NCBI GenBank assembly: GCA_022009755.1
Contig: CP091722.1
Span: 1,992,001-2,056,000 of the forward strand
From: Oscillospiraceae bacterium
GTDB lineage: Bacteria > Bacillota > Clostridia > Christensenellales > QALW01
DNA: 64,000 bases
Direction of reading: 5' to 3'
This document shows positions 1 to 10,429 of this stretch, piece by piece (position 1 is the stretch's first letter; each line of letters starts with the position of its first letter). The position numbers were made by a program, and so were the translations under genes. A model generated the notes under the pieces. It searched no databases, was not told where the DNA came from, and worked only from the letters and a program-made list of their open reading frames with translations.

Positions 1-120
1 GATGTGGAGATGCTGGAGGACACCGTGCTTGCCGCGGTGCGCGAGGCTGTTGCCAAGGCCGAGGAGCTTTATAAAAACAAAATGGGCGCCATCGCGGGCG
101 GCATGGGAGGCCTGTTCTGA
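1..120 (+). CDS. ybaB: YbaB/EbfC nucleoid-associated protein, C-terminal fragment
   Basis: The first 39 codons (frame 1) end at the TGA at 118-120. The fragment is a helical stretch followed by the glycine- and methionine-rich tail GGMGGLF typical of YbaB/EbfC proteins, small dimeric DNA-binding proteins. It lies 2 bp upstream of recR, the conserved dnaX-ybaB-recR order, which supports the call more than the short fragment alone does. The 5' part lies outside the window. Confidence 0.8.
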   Translation, partial: DVEMLEDTVLAAVREAVAKAEELYKNKMGAIAGGMGGLF

Positions 121-122
121 GC

Positions 123-716
123 ATGGGCGTATATATCGAGCCTCTTGCGCGGGCGGTAAACGCACTGAGCAAGCTTCCCGGAGTGGGGGGCAAGAGCGCG
201 CTGCGGCTTGCCTATCATATAATAGATATGGATCCCGCCCAGGTGCGTGAGCTTTGCGAGGCCATCACGGCGGCCAAGGAGGAGATACACTACTGCAGCG
301 TATGCGGGAATTTCTGTCAGGGCAGGGTGTGCCCGGTGTGCGCCGATACACGGCGCGACCGCTCCGTTATCTGTGTGGTTAGGGACCCGCGCGATGTGAT
401 GAGCATGGAGCGCATGCATGATTTCAGCGGCGTATACCATGTGCTGCACGGAACCATTTCCCCCATGAACGGCATCGGCCCGGAGGATATACGCATACGG
501 GAGCTGCTGGCGCGTCTTGACGGCGTGCGCGAGGTGATAATTGCCACCAACCCGGATGTTGAAGGGGATGCCACCGCAATGTATATAGCAAGGCTGATAA
601 AGCCGCTGGGCATAAAGGTCACGCGAATTGCGCACGGCATACCGATTGGGGGCGACCTTGAATATATAGACGAGGTAACGCTTTCTCGCGCCATGGCGGG
701 CCGGCGGGAGATGTGA
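123..716 (+). CDS. recR: Recombination mediator protein RecR
   Basis: RecR (197 aa, full family length) works with RecF and RecO to load RecA at single-strand gaps. Visible features are the N-terminal helix-hairpin-helix region with LPGVGGKSALRLA, a four-cysteine zinc finger (CSVCGNFCQGRVCPVC, about residues 57-72), and a Toprim domain that includes the ATNPDVEGDATAMYI stretch. It begins 2 bp after the ybaB stop, so the two are translationally linked, and its stop nearly abuts the DUF1653 gene. The frame is intact. Confidence 0.97.
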   Translation: MGVYIEPLARAVNALSKLPGVGGKSALRLAYHIIDMDPAQVRELCEAITAAKEEIHYCSVCGNFCQGRVCPVCADTRRDRSVICVVRDPRDVMSMERMHDFSGVYHVLHGTISPMNGIGPEDIRIRELLARLDGVREVIIATNPDVEGDATAMYIARLIKPLGIKVTRIAHGIPIGGDLEYIDEVTLSRAMAGRREM

Positions 717-718
717 GC

Positions 719-928
719 ATGATAAAGCCGGGAGTATACAGGCACTTTAAGGGCAAAAGATACCGGGTGCTTTTTGAAGCCGTAAATTCCGAAACCGGGG
801 AGCGGATGGTGGTATATCTTGCGCTCTACGGTGAGGGCGGGGTGTGGGTGCGCCCCGCCTCCATGTGGGAGGAGCAGGTGGAGGCAGACGGAGTGACGCA
901 GCCCAGATTTGCCTTTGAAAGCGACTGA
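719..928 (+). CDS. DUF1653-type small protein
   Basis: A 69-aa protein beginning IKPGVYRHFKGKRYRV and containing WVRPASMW near the C-terminus. This is the pattern of the DUF1653 family, small single-domain proteins of unknown function. The ATG at 719 is preferred because GGGAG lies 8 bp upstream; an in-frame GTG at 713 overlapping the recR stop is the alternative. It looks co-transcribed with ybaB-recR. No function is assigned. Confidence 0.75.
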   Translation: MIKPGVYRHFKGKRYRVLFEAVNSETGERMVVYLALYGEGGVWVRPASMWEEQVEADGVTQPRFAFESD

Positions 929-1059
929 AGCGCGAAGAATGCGGGCGAAAGCGCGCATTTATTCCTGTTTTACGGGCAAAGCGGCACAATAAAATAAGCA
1001 ATATACAAAAATCAGATATAAATTAAAGCCGCGTTTTACGGCGGCGGAAGGAGAACAGT

Positions 1060-2280
1060 ATGAAAAAGAGCATAATGCAGAAATATGCGCGCCTTGCGGT
1101 GCGTAAGGGCATCAATGTGCAGAAGGGTCAGGGCGTGCAGATAAATGTCGCTCCCGAGCAGTATGAATTTGCACGCATGTGCGTGCGCGAGGCCTATCGC
1201 GCCGGCGCCGCGTGGGTAACGGTGGAATGGAGAGATCAGACAGCGGAAAAATACGCCTTTAAGTATCAGACCGTAAAGCGCCTGAGCACCGTGGAAAAGT
1301 GGAGACAGGAAAAGCTTGCGTATTTGGGCAAGGAGCTGCCGTGCCGTCTGCATATCCTCTCCGAGGATCCCGACGGAATGAAGGGGGTTAATCCCGAAAA
1401 GGTTACAAAGGTAAGAAGAGCGCAGTGGCCGTTTATCGAGCCCTACCGCAAGGCTATTGAAGGGCATCACCAGTGGTGCATAGTGGGCGTGCCCGGTCCG
1501 GAATGGGCAAAGAAGGTGTTCCCGGATATGAAAAAGCAGGCGGCGGTAAACGCGCTGTGGGAGGCCATTTTGACCACTGCGCGCGTGGACGACGATCCCG
1601 AGGCGGCATGGGATAAGCACAATGCCGAATTGCAGAGCCATGCCGACCGCCTTAACGAGCTGCAGCTGGAGAGCCTGCACATACAGAGCGAGCTGGGCAC
1701 CGATCTTACCATAGGCCTTATGGAAAACGGCATATGGATGGGCGGGGGCGAATATACCGACAAGGGAGTGTATTTCAACCCCAATATGCCCACGGAGGAA
1801 GTGTTCACCACCCCCCGCTCCGGCTGCGTTGAGGGCGTTGCGGTGGCAAGCAAGCCGCTGTCCTGCCAAGGCAAGCTTATAGAGAACTTCTCCGTTACCT
1901 TTAAGGACGGCCGCGCCGTGGCGCACAGCGCCGAGGTGGGCGATGAGGCGCTGGAGCAGATAATATCCGCCGACGAAGGCTCCGCTCGCCTGGGCGAGGT
2001 GGCGCTGGTGCCGGTATCCTCCCCGATAAACCGCTCCGGAGTGCTGTTCTACAACACCCTTTACGATGAAAACGCCGCCTGCCATCTGGCGCTGGGCTTC
2101 GGCTTTGACAACGCCGTTAAGGGCAGCGAGAGCATGGATTACGATCAGATAACCGCAGCGGGAGTAAACCGTTCCATGATGCATGTGGACTTTATGATAG
2201 GCACCCCCGGCACAAAAATCACCGGCAAGGGCAAAAACGGCGAAACCGTTATCTTTGAAAACGGCGAGTGGGCCATCTGA
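1060..2280 (+). CDS. Aminopeptidase, peptidase family M29
   Basis: A 406-aa cytoplasmic dinuclear-metal aminopeptidase of the AmpS/AmpT (M29) family, which removes N-terminal amino acids from peptides. The length matches the family. Landmarks are NMPTEEVFTTP in the middle (carrying a metal-binding Glu) and the C-terminal MMHVDFMIG (metal-binding His and Asp), followed by the usual basic and acidic tail. The start has AAGGAG 8 bp upstream. No signal peptide is present. It is followed by its own terminator and appears monocistronic. Confidence 0.93.
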   Translation: MKKSIMQKYARLAVRKGINVQKGQGVQINVAPEQYEFARMCVREAYRAGAAWVTVEWRDQTAEKYAFKYQTVKRLSTVEKWRQEKLAYLGKELPCRLHILSEDPDGMKGVNPEKVTKVRRAQWPFIEPYRKAIEGHHQWCIVGVPGPEWAKKVFPDMKKQAAVNALWEAILTTARVDDDPEAAWDKHNAELQSHADRLNELQLESLHIQSELGTDLTIGLMENGIWMGGGEYTDKGVYFNPNMPTEEVFTTPRSGCVEGVAVASKPLSCQGKLIENFSVTFKDGRAVAHSAEVGDEALEQIISADEGSARLGEVALVPVSSPINRSGVLFYNTLYDENAACHLALGFGFDNAVKGSESMDYDQITAAGVNRSMMHVDFMIGTPGTKITGKGKNGETVIFENGEWAI

Positions 2281-2350
2281 TAAACCGTATGCCGCATAAT
2301 GCGCGCATATAAAGGCGGCGGCAAGCGCCGCGCAAAACAGTATAGTAAAA

Positions 2351-2386
2351 ACGCAGGGGCGGCCTTTAAGCGCCCCTGCGTTTTTG
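2351..2386 (+). terminator. Rho-independent terminator after the M29 gene
   Basis: Perfect 11-bp arms ACGCAGGGGCG (2351-2361) and CGCCCCTGCGT (2371-2381) flank a 9-nt loop and are followed by a T run. The A-rich 5' flank may let it also serve the convergent hydrolase gene. Confidence 0.9.
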
Positions 2387-2405
2387 TCTGCTGTTTTGAA
2401 TTCCG

Positions 2406-3010
2406 TTACAGCGGCGGGAAGCATTCGCATTTTATTTCCGGCGGCAAAAGGGAGGCAAAGCGCACGGCGGCCTCCTTTTTCGCAACGCCGTCAATATCGC
2501 CGTAATGGGTGGGGATTGCAATTTTGGGGCGAATGCGGCGTGCAAGCGCCGCGGCCTCATCGGCATCCATTGTGTATTTGCCGCCTACGGGCAGGGCGCA
2601 TATATCGCAGCGCACGCTTTGCGCTTCGGGGGTAATGTCGGTATCTCCGGCCACATAAAGCACGGCGGTGCCGTCGCTTACTATATATCCCACGCCGCCG
2701 TCCTCCCTTTGTGGAAGGGCTTGCCGATATTATAGGCCGGAACGGTGCTTATTTCCAGCCCGCGCACGCTTTTTACGGTTACTGCAAGCCGGCAGCATTC
2801 CTTCATAAGAGAGGGCGGGCATACTATGACCGTGCCGGGCTTAAGGCAGCGCTTTATGTCCTCCGGGCTGAAGTGGTCGTAGTGTCCGTGGGTGATGAAT
2901 ATCACATCGGCCTTGGGAGCCGCTTCCGGAATAAGAAAGGGGTCAAACAGCATAAGCCCGGCTTTGCCGGAGGCCAAAACCGTGCTGTGGCGGAGCCTTA
3001 CAACCTGCAT
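2406..3010 (-). CDS. UlaG-like metallo-beta-lactamase-fold hydrolase, frameshifted
   Basis: About 201 aa once one missing base is restored near 2690 (on the coding strand AAAGGGAGG should probably read AAAAGGGAGG). The upstream part (2681-3010) has the metal motif THGHYDHFSP, the downstream part (2406-2693) has AGDTDITPE and IPTHYGD. Together these form a compact MBL-fold hydrolase of the UlaG/YhfI type, of unknown substrate. The start at 3010 has AGGAGG upstream. Neither half is complete alone, and the break is probably a sequencing error. It is convergent with the M29 gene. Confidence 0.85.
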
Positions 3011-3260
3011 TTATCTATCCTCCTGCGTATAAAATACCGCTTATCGGGCGGCAATACCGCTGCACCTATTATATTGCGCAACAGGCTTTGGGTCAAGTGT
3101 TAGAATTGTGCTTGAAAAGGTTGAAAAAATCCCTTTTATTTATGCGCACCTTGTTATATAATACAGGCTGTATATAAAGCGGCGTATTGCCTTGCACGGG
3201 CACGGGCGCCGGAGAACAGACGAATAACAAATACAATATGAAATATTTACGGAGGAATTC

Positions 3261-5834
3261 ATGGCTGATTTCAGAATTTTTTGCGAATATACCGAAAATC
3301 CGCTGGGCATAGGAACCGCGCATCCGCGGCTTTCGTGGCGGCTTGACAGCGGCGCCGATCAGACGGCGTATGCAGTGGAGGTAAAAAACGAGCAGGGCAC
3401 GGTGGTTTTTGAGCGGCAGTGTCAAAGCGCGGAGAACCTTTGCCGGGTGGAAACGGCGCTGGAAAGCAGCGCGCTGTATACCTGGCGCGTGCAGCTTACC
3501 CTTGCCGACGGAACAAGCATAACCTCGCCGGAGGGACATTTTGAAACGGCGCTGTTGGACGGGCTCAAGGGCGATTACATAGCCTTTGCCGGGTATGAAA
3601 AGCGCAAAAGCCCCTATTTTGTGCGCAAGGCGGAAATAAACCGCCCCGTAAAGCGCGCGCGCGCATATATAAGCGGCCTTGGCTATTACGAGCTTACCTT
3701 AAACGGGCGCAAGGTGGGGAACACCTCCCTGTGCCCCGGCTGGACCGATTACAACAAGCGGGTGCTGTATGACACCTACGATATCACCCCATTCCTGCAT
3801 CAGGGCAAAAATGCCGTAGGCGTGCAGCTGGGTGAGGGCTGGTTCGGGCACGAGCACATTTTCTTCCAGCAGATATTCGGCACAAATCCCTCCTGGTATA
3901 ACGATCCCTGCCTTAAAATGACCGTGCTTATAACCTATCAGGACGGCACGCAGGAAACAATACTTACCGCGGCGGACGGCACATGGCTGTGCGCTCAAAG
4001 CCCCATTATCATGAATAATGTCTTTGACGGCGAAACCTATGACGCCCGTTTGGAAATTGAGGGCTGGAACACTCCGGACTTTGTGCCGGACGAGCGCTTC
4101 ACGCCGGCCGTGTGCGCAAAGAATCCGCCCAAGGGGATATCCGATACCACGGTAATGCCCCCCATCCGGGAGCATGATCTTATGCGCCCCACCGAGGTGC
4201 ACCGCCCCGGTGTATATACCGTAACCTACGATTTCGGCCTTAACATTGCCGGCTGGGTAAGCTGCGCGTGCGCGGACCCAAGGGGGCAAAGGTGGTAGTG
4301 CGCTACGGCGAGAGCATGAAGGCGGACAAGACCGTAAACCAGATGAACCTGCGCGAGGCGAAATCCTGCGATACATATATTCTCAAGGGGGAATATATTG
4401 AGGAATACTATAAGCCCCGCTTCACCTATCACGGCTTCCGCTTTGCCGAGGTCACCATCGACGAGGGCGTGCATCTTCTGGGCTGCGAGGCATACCGCGT
4501 AAACAACAGCCTGCACAGAGCCGGACACTTTGAGTGCTCCGAGCCGATGCTTAACAAAATATATCAGGCAATAATCAACACCGAAATGAATAACGAGCAC
4601 TCCCTGCCCACCGATTGCCCGCAGAGGGATGAGCGTTTGGGCTGGATAAACGATGTAACGGTGCGCTACGAGCAGACCATGTTCAATTTCGACGCACAGC
4701 TGTTCTTTGAAAAGTGGCTCAACGACATTGCCGATTCCCAAACCCTTCAGGAAAGCGGCGCCATCGGGGATACCGCGCCCTTCTTCTACGGCGGCTTCCC
4801 GGCCTGCCATATTTCCAGCGTTTATGTGCAGCTGCCCTACCGCATGTATCTTTTCAACGGCGATAAATCGGTGCTGGAGCGCTTCTATGACGGCATGAAC
4901 CGCTATGCGCGCTTCAAGCTTACCACCCTTGACGAAAACGGGCTGGTGCATGTGAATTACGCCGGAGATTGGGCTCCGCCGCTTATGGAAAGCGAGTTCG
5001 GACACTCCTGCGACGCCATGCCGGCCAACATCGGCAAGCAGATAATATCCACCGGCTATGTGTACTACGATTGCCTCACCATGGCAGAATGCGCGCGCAT
5101 AATGGGCAAAGAGGAAGAGGCGGAGTTTTATCTTGCCAAGGCGGAGGAGGTAAAGCAACATAAACAGCCATTGCCTTGACCGTGAAAACGGCTGCTATAT
5201 TCCCTGCTCTCAGGGCTCCAATCTCTTCCCGCTGTTTTTGGATATAGTGCCCGAGGATCAGAGGGACAGGGTTGTAAAGCATCTGCTGGACGACCTTATG
5301 ATAACCAACAACGGCCATATCACCACCGGCAATCAGACCACAAAATATCTCTTTGCCGTGCTTGATAAGCTGGGGCGCAACGATATAGGCGTGGAGCTGC
5401 TCAAAAAAGAGGATTATCCCTCCTTCGGCTATATGTTTGCCTGCGGCGGCACCACCATATGGGAGCGTTTTGAGAATTCCACGGGCGTAGGAATGAACTC
5501 GCACAACCACCCCATGCACGGCTCCTTCTCTGTGTGGTATTATAAATCCCTTGCCGGAATAGACCCCGCAAGGCACGAGGGCAATGTATATATCATACAG
5601 CCGGACTTTGTGCATAACCTCGATTATGTATCCGCAAGCCATGAAACGGTGCACGGCGTTTTGGCATCGCAATGGAAGCGGGAGGACGGCCGCATTGTGC
5701 TCAATGTAACGGTGCCGTGGTCCTGCAAGGCGGAGGTAGTGCTTAAAAAGGGCAGCGTTGCCGTGGCGGACGGCGCGCCTGCTCAGGAAAAGATACTGCT
5801 TTCCAGCGGCAGACACGAAATAATCGTTATGTAA
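3261..5834 (+). CDS. Alpha-L-rhamnosidase, GH78 (first of a tandem pair), two frameshifts
   Basis: About 858 aa when joined across a 1-bp deletion near 4267 (AGCTG for AGCCTG) and a net +1 near 5155. It hydrolyses terminal alpha-L-rhamnosides. The N-terminal Bac_rhamnosid_N region (YISGLGYYELTLNG, CPGWTDYNKRVLYDTYD), the middle domain (YDFGLNIAGW) and the (alpha/alpha)6 catalytic domain are all visible. The GH78 acid signature is PTDCPQRDERLGW near 4608. There is no signal peptide, so the enzyme is cytosolic and its substrate must be imported. A TATAAT lies at 3157-3162 but its -35 is weak. It is followed by a second GH78 gene after 148 bp. Confidence 0.92.
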
Positions 5835-5868
5835 TCAAAGCCGGGGCGACGGGATATGTCGGCTCCGG

Positions 5869-5920
5869 CTTTTTTCAAACGGACTTTTTTCAAACAGACT
5901 TTTCAAACGGACTTTTGCCC
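5869..5920. repeat. Short imperfect tandem repeat between the GH78 genes
   Basis: About three copies of a CAAACGGACTTTT-like unit, spaced 15-17 bp, in the 148-bp gap between the rhamnosidase genes. No terminator-like dyad is seen here, so the two genes may be co-transcribed. Confidence 0.6.
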
Positions 5921-5982
5921 GCTGGAAAAACTGCGGGCGGGGAAAACAAAATGCCGGCATACAGCCGCACGGAGAGGAAAAA

Positions 5983-8586
5983 ATGCGCATTACCGATATT
6001 ACCGTTGAACATCTTAAAAGCCCGCTGGGCATAGACGAGCCGCAGCCGCGCCTGTCATATATAATTCAAAGCGAAGACGCGGACACCGTGCAGGTTCGGC
6101 GCGAGATAACCGTCAGTCAGGGGGACGGCGGCATCGTATGGCACGAGGCAAGCCGCGCATCCGCAACGCAGCTTATTCCCATAACGGGCAGGCTTGCCCC
6201 CTGCACACGGTACGAAGTCAGGGTGCGGGTGCTGGACAATCACGGGCACCGCGAGGAGGCCGGAACATTTTTTGAAACCGGGCTTTTCGGGAATTTCGGC
6301 TCCGCGCGCTTTATTGCCGCGCCGAAGGAGACGGAATGTCCCGTAATGCGCAAGGGGCTGCTGGGCTGCGCCATAATGTCAAAAAAACACGGCGGAGTGG
6401 CGCGTGCAAGGCTGTATATTACCGCCCTTGGGCTGTACAGCGCATATATCGGCGGCGAGCGCGTGGGCGACAGCTATATGACGCCCGGCTTTACGGATTA
6501 CAACCACCGCCTGCAATATCAAACCTACGATGTAACGCAGCAAACGCGGCGGGCACTGGAAAAAACGCTGGAAAATGCAGACAGCGGCGGAGAATACCTT
6601 GAGGTCATGCTGGCGCAGGGCTGGTATTCCGGGGTGTTCGGCTGCGTGAACAAACGGGAGGTATACGGGCAGGGCAGCGCGCTGCTTTGCCGGCTGGAGC
6701 TGCGCTTTAATAACGGGCAGAAATATACCCTGTGCAGCGACGGCTCTGGCATTGGGGTACCGGGCGGCTGCTTACCTCCGGCAGAGAGGCGGGGGAGGAT
6801 TGGGACATGCGCCGATGCTATGAGGATAAGGGCACGGTGCGCATGATAAAATACGACGCCTCCCGCCTTGTGTGGAGCGTGTGCCCCCCCGGTGCGCATA
6901 ATAAAGCAATTGCCTGCAGTAAATAAGATCATCACCCCCTCCGGCAAGCAGGTGCTGGATTTCGGGCAGAACCTTACCGGCTTTGTGCGCTTTTCCTGCC
7001 GCGCGCCCAAGGGGCGGCGCATAACGCTTAGGCACTGCGAGGTGCTGGGGCAGGACGGAGAGATATACACTGCCAATCTGCGCACCGCGCGGGCGGCGGA
7101 TACATATATATCAAACGGCAGTGCGTCGGTGCTGGCGCCGGAGTTTACCTTTCACGGCTTCCGCTATGTTCAGGTGGAGGGCGTAGAGGCAAAGCCGGAG
7201 GATTTTACCGCCTGCGTGCTGTGCAGCGACCTTGAGCAGACGGGCAGCTTTGAATGCTCCGACCCCGATGTAAACCGGCTGTGGCAGAACATACTTTGGG
7301 GGCAGCGGGGAAATTTTGTGGATATTCCCACCGACTGCCCGCAGAGGGACGAGCGTCTGGGTTGGACGGGGGATGCGCAGGTGTTTGCTCCCACCGCCGC
7401 CTGCAATATGGATGTATCTGCGTTTTTCACCAAGTGGCTTGCGGACCTTTCCTGCGAGCAGACAGCGCAAAAGGGCGTGCCGCACATGGTGCCGGACCTC
7501 TTTGACGCCGCCGGCGCAGCGGCATGGGGGGATGCGGCAACGGTGATTCCGTGGGTGATGTACATGTGCTACGGCGACAGGCGCCTGCTTGAGCGGCAGT
7601 ACCCTTCCATGAAGGGGTGGGTGGACTATATCCGCTCAAGAAGCCGCAATCTTCTTTGGCAGGGGGATTTCCAGTACGGCGACTGGCTGGGAATGGACAG
7701 AGAAGGGGACAGCTGGACGGGGGCGACGGACCCGGATCTTGTGGCCACCGCCTGCTTTGCAAGGTGCGCCCATATTGTATCCCTTGCGGCGCAGGAGCTT
7801 GGAAAGGCAGGAGGCGCTGGAATATCAGAAGCTGAACACCGACATAAAGCGCGCCTTCCGCAGGGAATATGTAACCGCCGGGGGCAGAGTTGTAAGCGAT
7901 ACGCAGACAGCCTGTACTTTGGCGCTCAGCTTTGACCTTGTAAGGCGTCAGGACCGCGAAAAGGTGCTTGCGCGTCTGTGCGAAATCTGGAGCGCCACGG
8001 GCGGCATATGGTAACCGGCTTTGTGGGCACTCCGCTGCTGTGTCCCTGTCTTACGGAAAACGGGCGGCACGATCTTGCGGCGGCGCTTTTAATGCAGCGG
8101 GACTATCCCTCGTGGCTGTATGAAGTAAAAATGGGGGCGACTACGGTGTGGGAGCGCTGGAACGGCATCAAGCCGGACGGCAGCTTTGAAACCGCCGATA
8201 TGAATTCCTTCAATCACTACGCCTACGGTTCGGTGGGGCAGTGGCTGTATCAGAATGTGGCGGGAATAACCCCGCTTGCGCCGGGCTACTCCGTTATAGG
8301 CATGAAGCCGATGCCCACGGACGGGCTTTCGCAGGCGCGCGCCTGCATAAAAACCCCCTACGGCCAAACGGAATGCGGGTGGCAGCGCACGCAGGACGGC
8401 ATCCGGCTTGCATGCTGCGTGCCCTGCTGCACAACGGCACAGCTTACTCTGCCTTGGAGCGGCGAGACTCTTGTTTTGGGCAGCGGTAGCTATTGCTTTG
8501 ACGAGGGCGGGGATTATTCATGTTTTCTTAAGTTGCAAAAGGAGCCTGTCCCGAAAAAGCGCAGCAGCAAAGAGAAGCGGGCATAA
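5983..8586 (+). CDS. Alpha-L-rhamnosidase, GH78 (second of a tandem pair), four frameshifts
   Basis: About 868 aa after joining breaks near 6746 (one C lost), 6885 (one extra C in a C7 run), 7805 (extra A) and 8005 (one G lost). It has the same domain order as its upstream neighbour: the N-terminal domain with ITALGLYSAYIGG and PGFTDYNHRLQYQTYD, VLDFGQNLTGFVRF in the middle, the catalytic acid motif PTDCPQRDERLGWTGDA near 7330, and a C-terminal beta domain ending near 8520. No signal peptide. The paralogue pair suggests division of labour over different rhamnosidic linkages. The mixture of gains and losses in homopolymers argues for sequencing error rather than decay. Confidence 0.9.
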
Positions 8587-8650
8587 GGCAGCAAGCGCCC
8601 CGCCGGGGCTGAAGCACGGAGGCGCGGCTGTATACAAGCGATAATAAACG

Positions 8651-8696
8651 ATAAAAGTCCTTCCGCTGCCTCAGCGCAGGGGGAAGGACTTTTATT
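8651..8696 (+). terminator. Terminator after the GH78 pair
   Basis: ATAAAAGTCCTTCC (8651-8664) pairs with GGAAGGACTTTTAT (8682-8695). The A/T-rich ends make it usable from both sides, that is, also for the convergent FAD oxidoreductase. Confidence 0.85.
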
Positions 8697-8813
8697 ACAG
8701 CCTGTATTAAAGTACAGCCTTTATACATGGGTCGCCTTATTATTATCAGCGCAGCTTTCGCTTTTTGCTTAAAAGCGGGAAGCATTTATCGGCAGCCGTA
8801 TCACAAAAAGGCA

Positions 8814-10077
8814 TCAGTCGCCCAGAAAAGCACCCTGCTTTATAAGCTCTGCACGCAAAAGGGCAAGGTCGGCGTCGCGAAGCGCTTTGTCGCCGCCCGC
8901 GAACAGAGCCGCCGCCGTTCCCGCCGCCTGCCCCGTGGCGCAGCATATGGGCATTATGCGCACCGAGGCCTGCGCTTCGTGGTCGCAGGAAACGCACCGC
9001 CCCGCTACAAGCAGGTTGTCGGCATCCCTTGCCACAAGACTGCGATAGGGAATGGTGTAATACTCTCCCGCCGGGAAGTAATAATGCGAGGTGCCGCTGC
9101 CCTCCGGGTTATGGATGTCTATTTCGTAGTTGCCCGCAGCTATTGCATCCGGGAATTTGACCGTATCCACAAGCTCCCGCCCGGTAAGCAGATGCTCGCC
9201 GGTTACCATGCGGCTTTCCCGCACGCCTATTTCCGGCGCGGAGGATACTATATGCAGGTTTGCATACATCAAAATTGGATTTCAGAAAATCCGCAAGCTC
9301 CACCATCTGCGCGCGTCCCTCCACCTCGGCGCGGCTGAGTGCAAAGGGGTCGGTTGGGTCCAGCTTAACCACTCGGGTGGAATTGAGGTGTATTATGTTT
9401 TCATCCACGGTGCGGAAGGCCAGTATGTCCTCGCGCACATTGCGCAGGCGTCCGGCAGCAAGATATTCTTTATACAGCTGCTGCATTTTGGGCAGCTCGC
9501 GCTCAAATTCCGCCATATTAACGCCCGAAATGCGGAAGCAAAGAGTCATGGGCTGACAAAGATGATCGCCGCTTCGTCCCAATGTAAAGCCGCAGCCCGA
9601 CATACAGACAAGGTTTGCATCTCCCGTTGCGTCAATAAAGCAGTCCGCGCCGAAAATGCTCTTGCCGCCCCTTGAGGCGGTAACGACCGATTCCAAACGG
9701 CGGTTGCGCACGGTGACATCGGTTATGCGGCTGTGAAAAAGCACCTCTGCCCCGCTTTGAAGCACAAGATTGTCCAGCACATATTTAAGATAATCGGTAT
9801 TGAAGAAATTCACATCGAATTCATCACGGTCATGCAGCTTTTCGGTTATCTCACGGAATATTCCGCGCACGAGATATTTCATTTCCCGTTTGCCGTCCGG
9901 CCGGTTTATAAAGGTGTAATAGGGCATAAAGGGCAGCACCAGGCTATTGGCCGCCGCGCCGCCGAGACAGCCCTTTTCTTCAATAAGCAGAACGCTGCGC
10001 CCCATACGCGCAGCGGCAACGGCGGCACCCACTCCGGCAAAGCCGCCTCCGGCCACTATAATATCATAATGCTTCAT
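8814..10077 (-). CDS. FAD-dependent oxidoreductase (FAD_oxidored family), frameshifted
   Basis: About 421 aa. The N-terminal part has the Rossmann dinucleotide motif VAGGGFAGVGAAVAAARMGR and LIEEKGCLGG. The C-terminal part has GVRESR and VAGRCVSCDHEAQASVR, the FAD-binding closing motif of this family. An extra T in a TTTT run near 9277 breaks the frame. Members of this group occur beside glycoside hydrolase genes in gut bacteria, but the substrate is unknown. A close paralogue lies at 51539-52783. It is convergent with the rhamnosidase pair. The start at 10077 is preceded by a GGAGAAA-type site. Confidence 0.87.
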
Positions 10078-10325
10078 AATTTCTCCGATTAAATATGTAT
10101 TTATTGCTTTGGCTCAAGCCGTAACTTCCGACCGCTTTGCCGCTTGCACAAGGCAAGCGCAGCGGCAGGAAAAGGCCAACAATATAAATTCGCCGTCCGG
10201 GCGGACATTCCTTTTTGTTTGCCTGTATTTTGCAAAAAACGCAGAAACGCCGGGGTGCGGCAGCAAAGGGAGAGGGTGCCGATATCCGCCTTGGACAGCG
10301 TCATTTTTCTGCTGCAAAGACGGAC

Positions 10326-10365
10326 TTTACATGCTTTTTACAATATGCTGCCTGTAAATTTTACA
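10326..10365 (+). promoter_or_regulatory. Three TTTACA direct repeats upstream of the Na/Pi symporter
   Basis: TTTACA begins at 10326, 10337 and 10360, spacings of 11 and 23 bp, or one and about two helical turns. This resembles the 11-bp-periodic hexamer repeats bound by PhoP/PhoB response regulators. Position and spacing are seen directly; assignment to the Pho regulon is inference. The rest of the 350-bp gap (10078-10429) shows no gene or clear promoter. Confidence 0.4.
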
Positions 10366-10429
10366 TGGCTGTGGTAGCGTAAAGAATGGATAATAATGAA
10401 GTAATATTTACGAAATGCGGGCTTTAATT

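Noticed and set aside
1036..2430. Minus-strand 464-codon frame over the M29 gene
   Set aside because: A shadow of the aminopeptidase gene; low-complexity, His/Ala/Leu-rich translation without domains.
5869..5920. Insertion-sequence end or attachment site
   Set aside because: The repeats are short, imperfect and tandem, with no flanking duplication or transposase; nothing in the window encodes a transposase or integrase.
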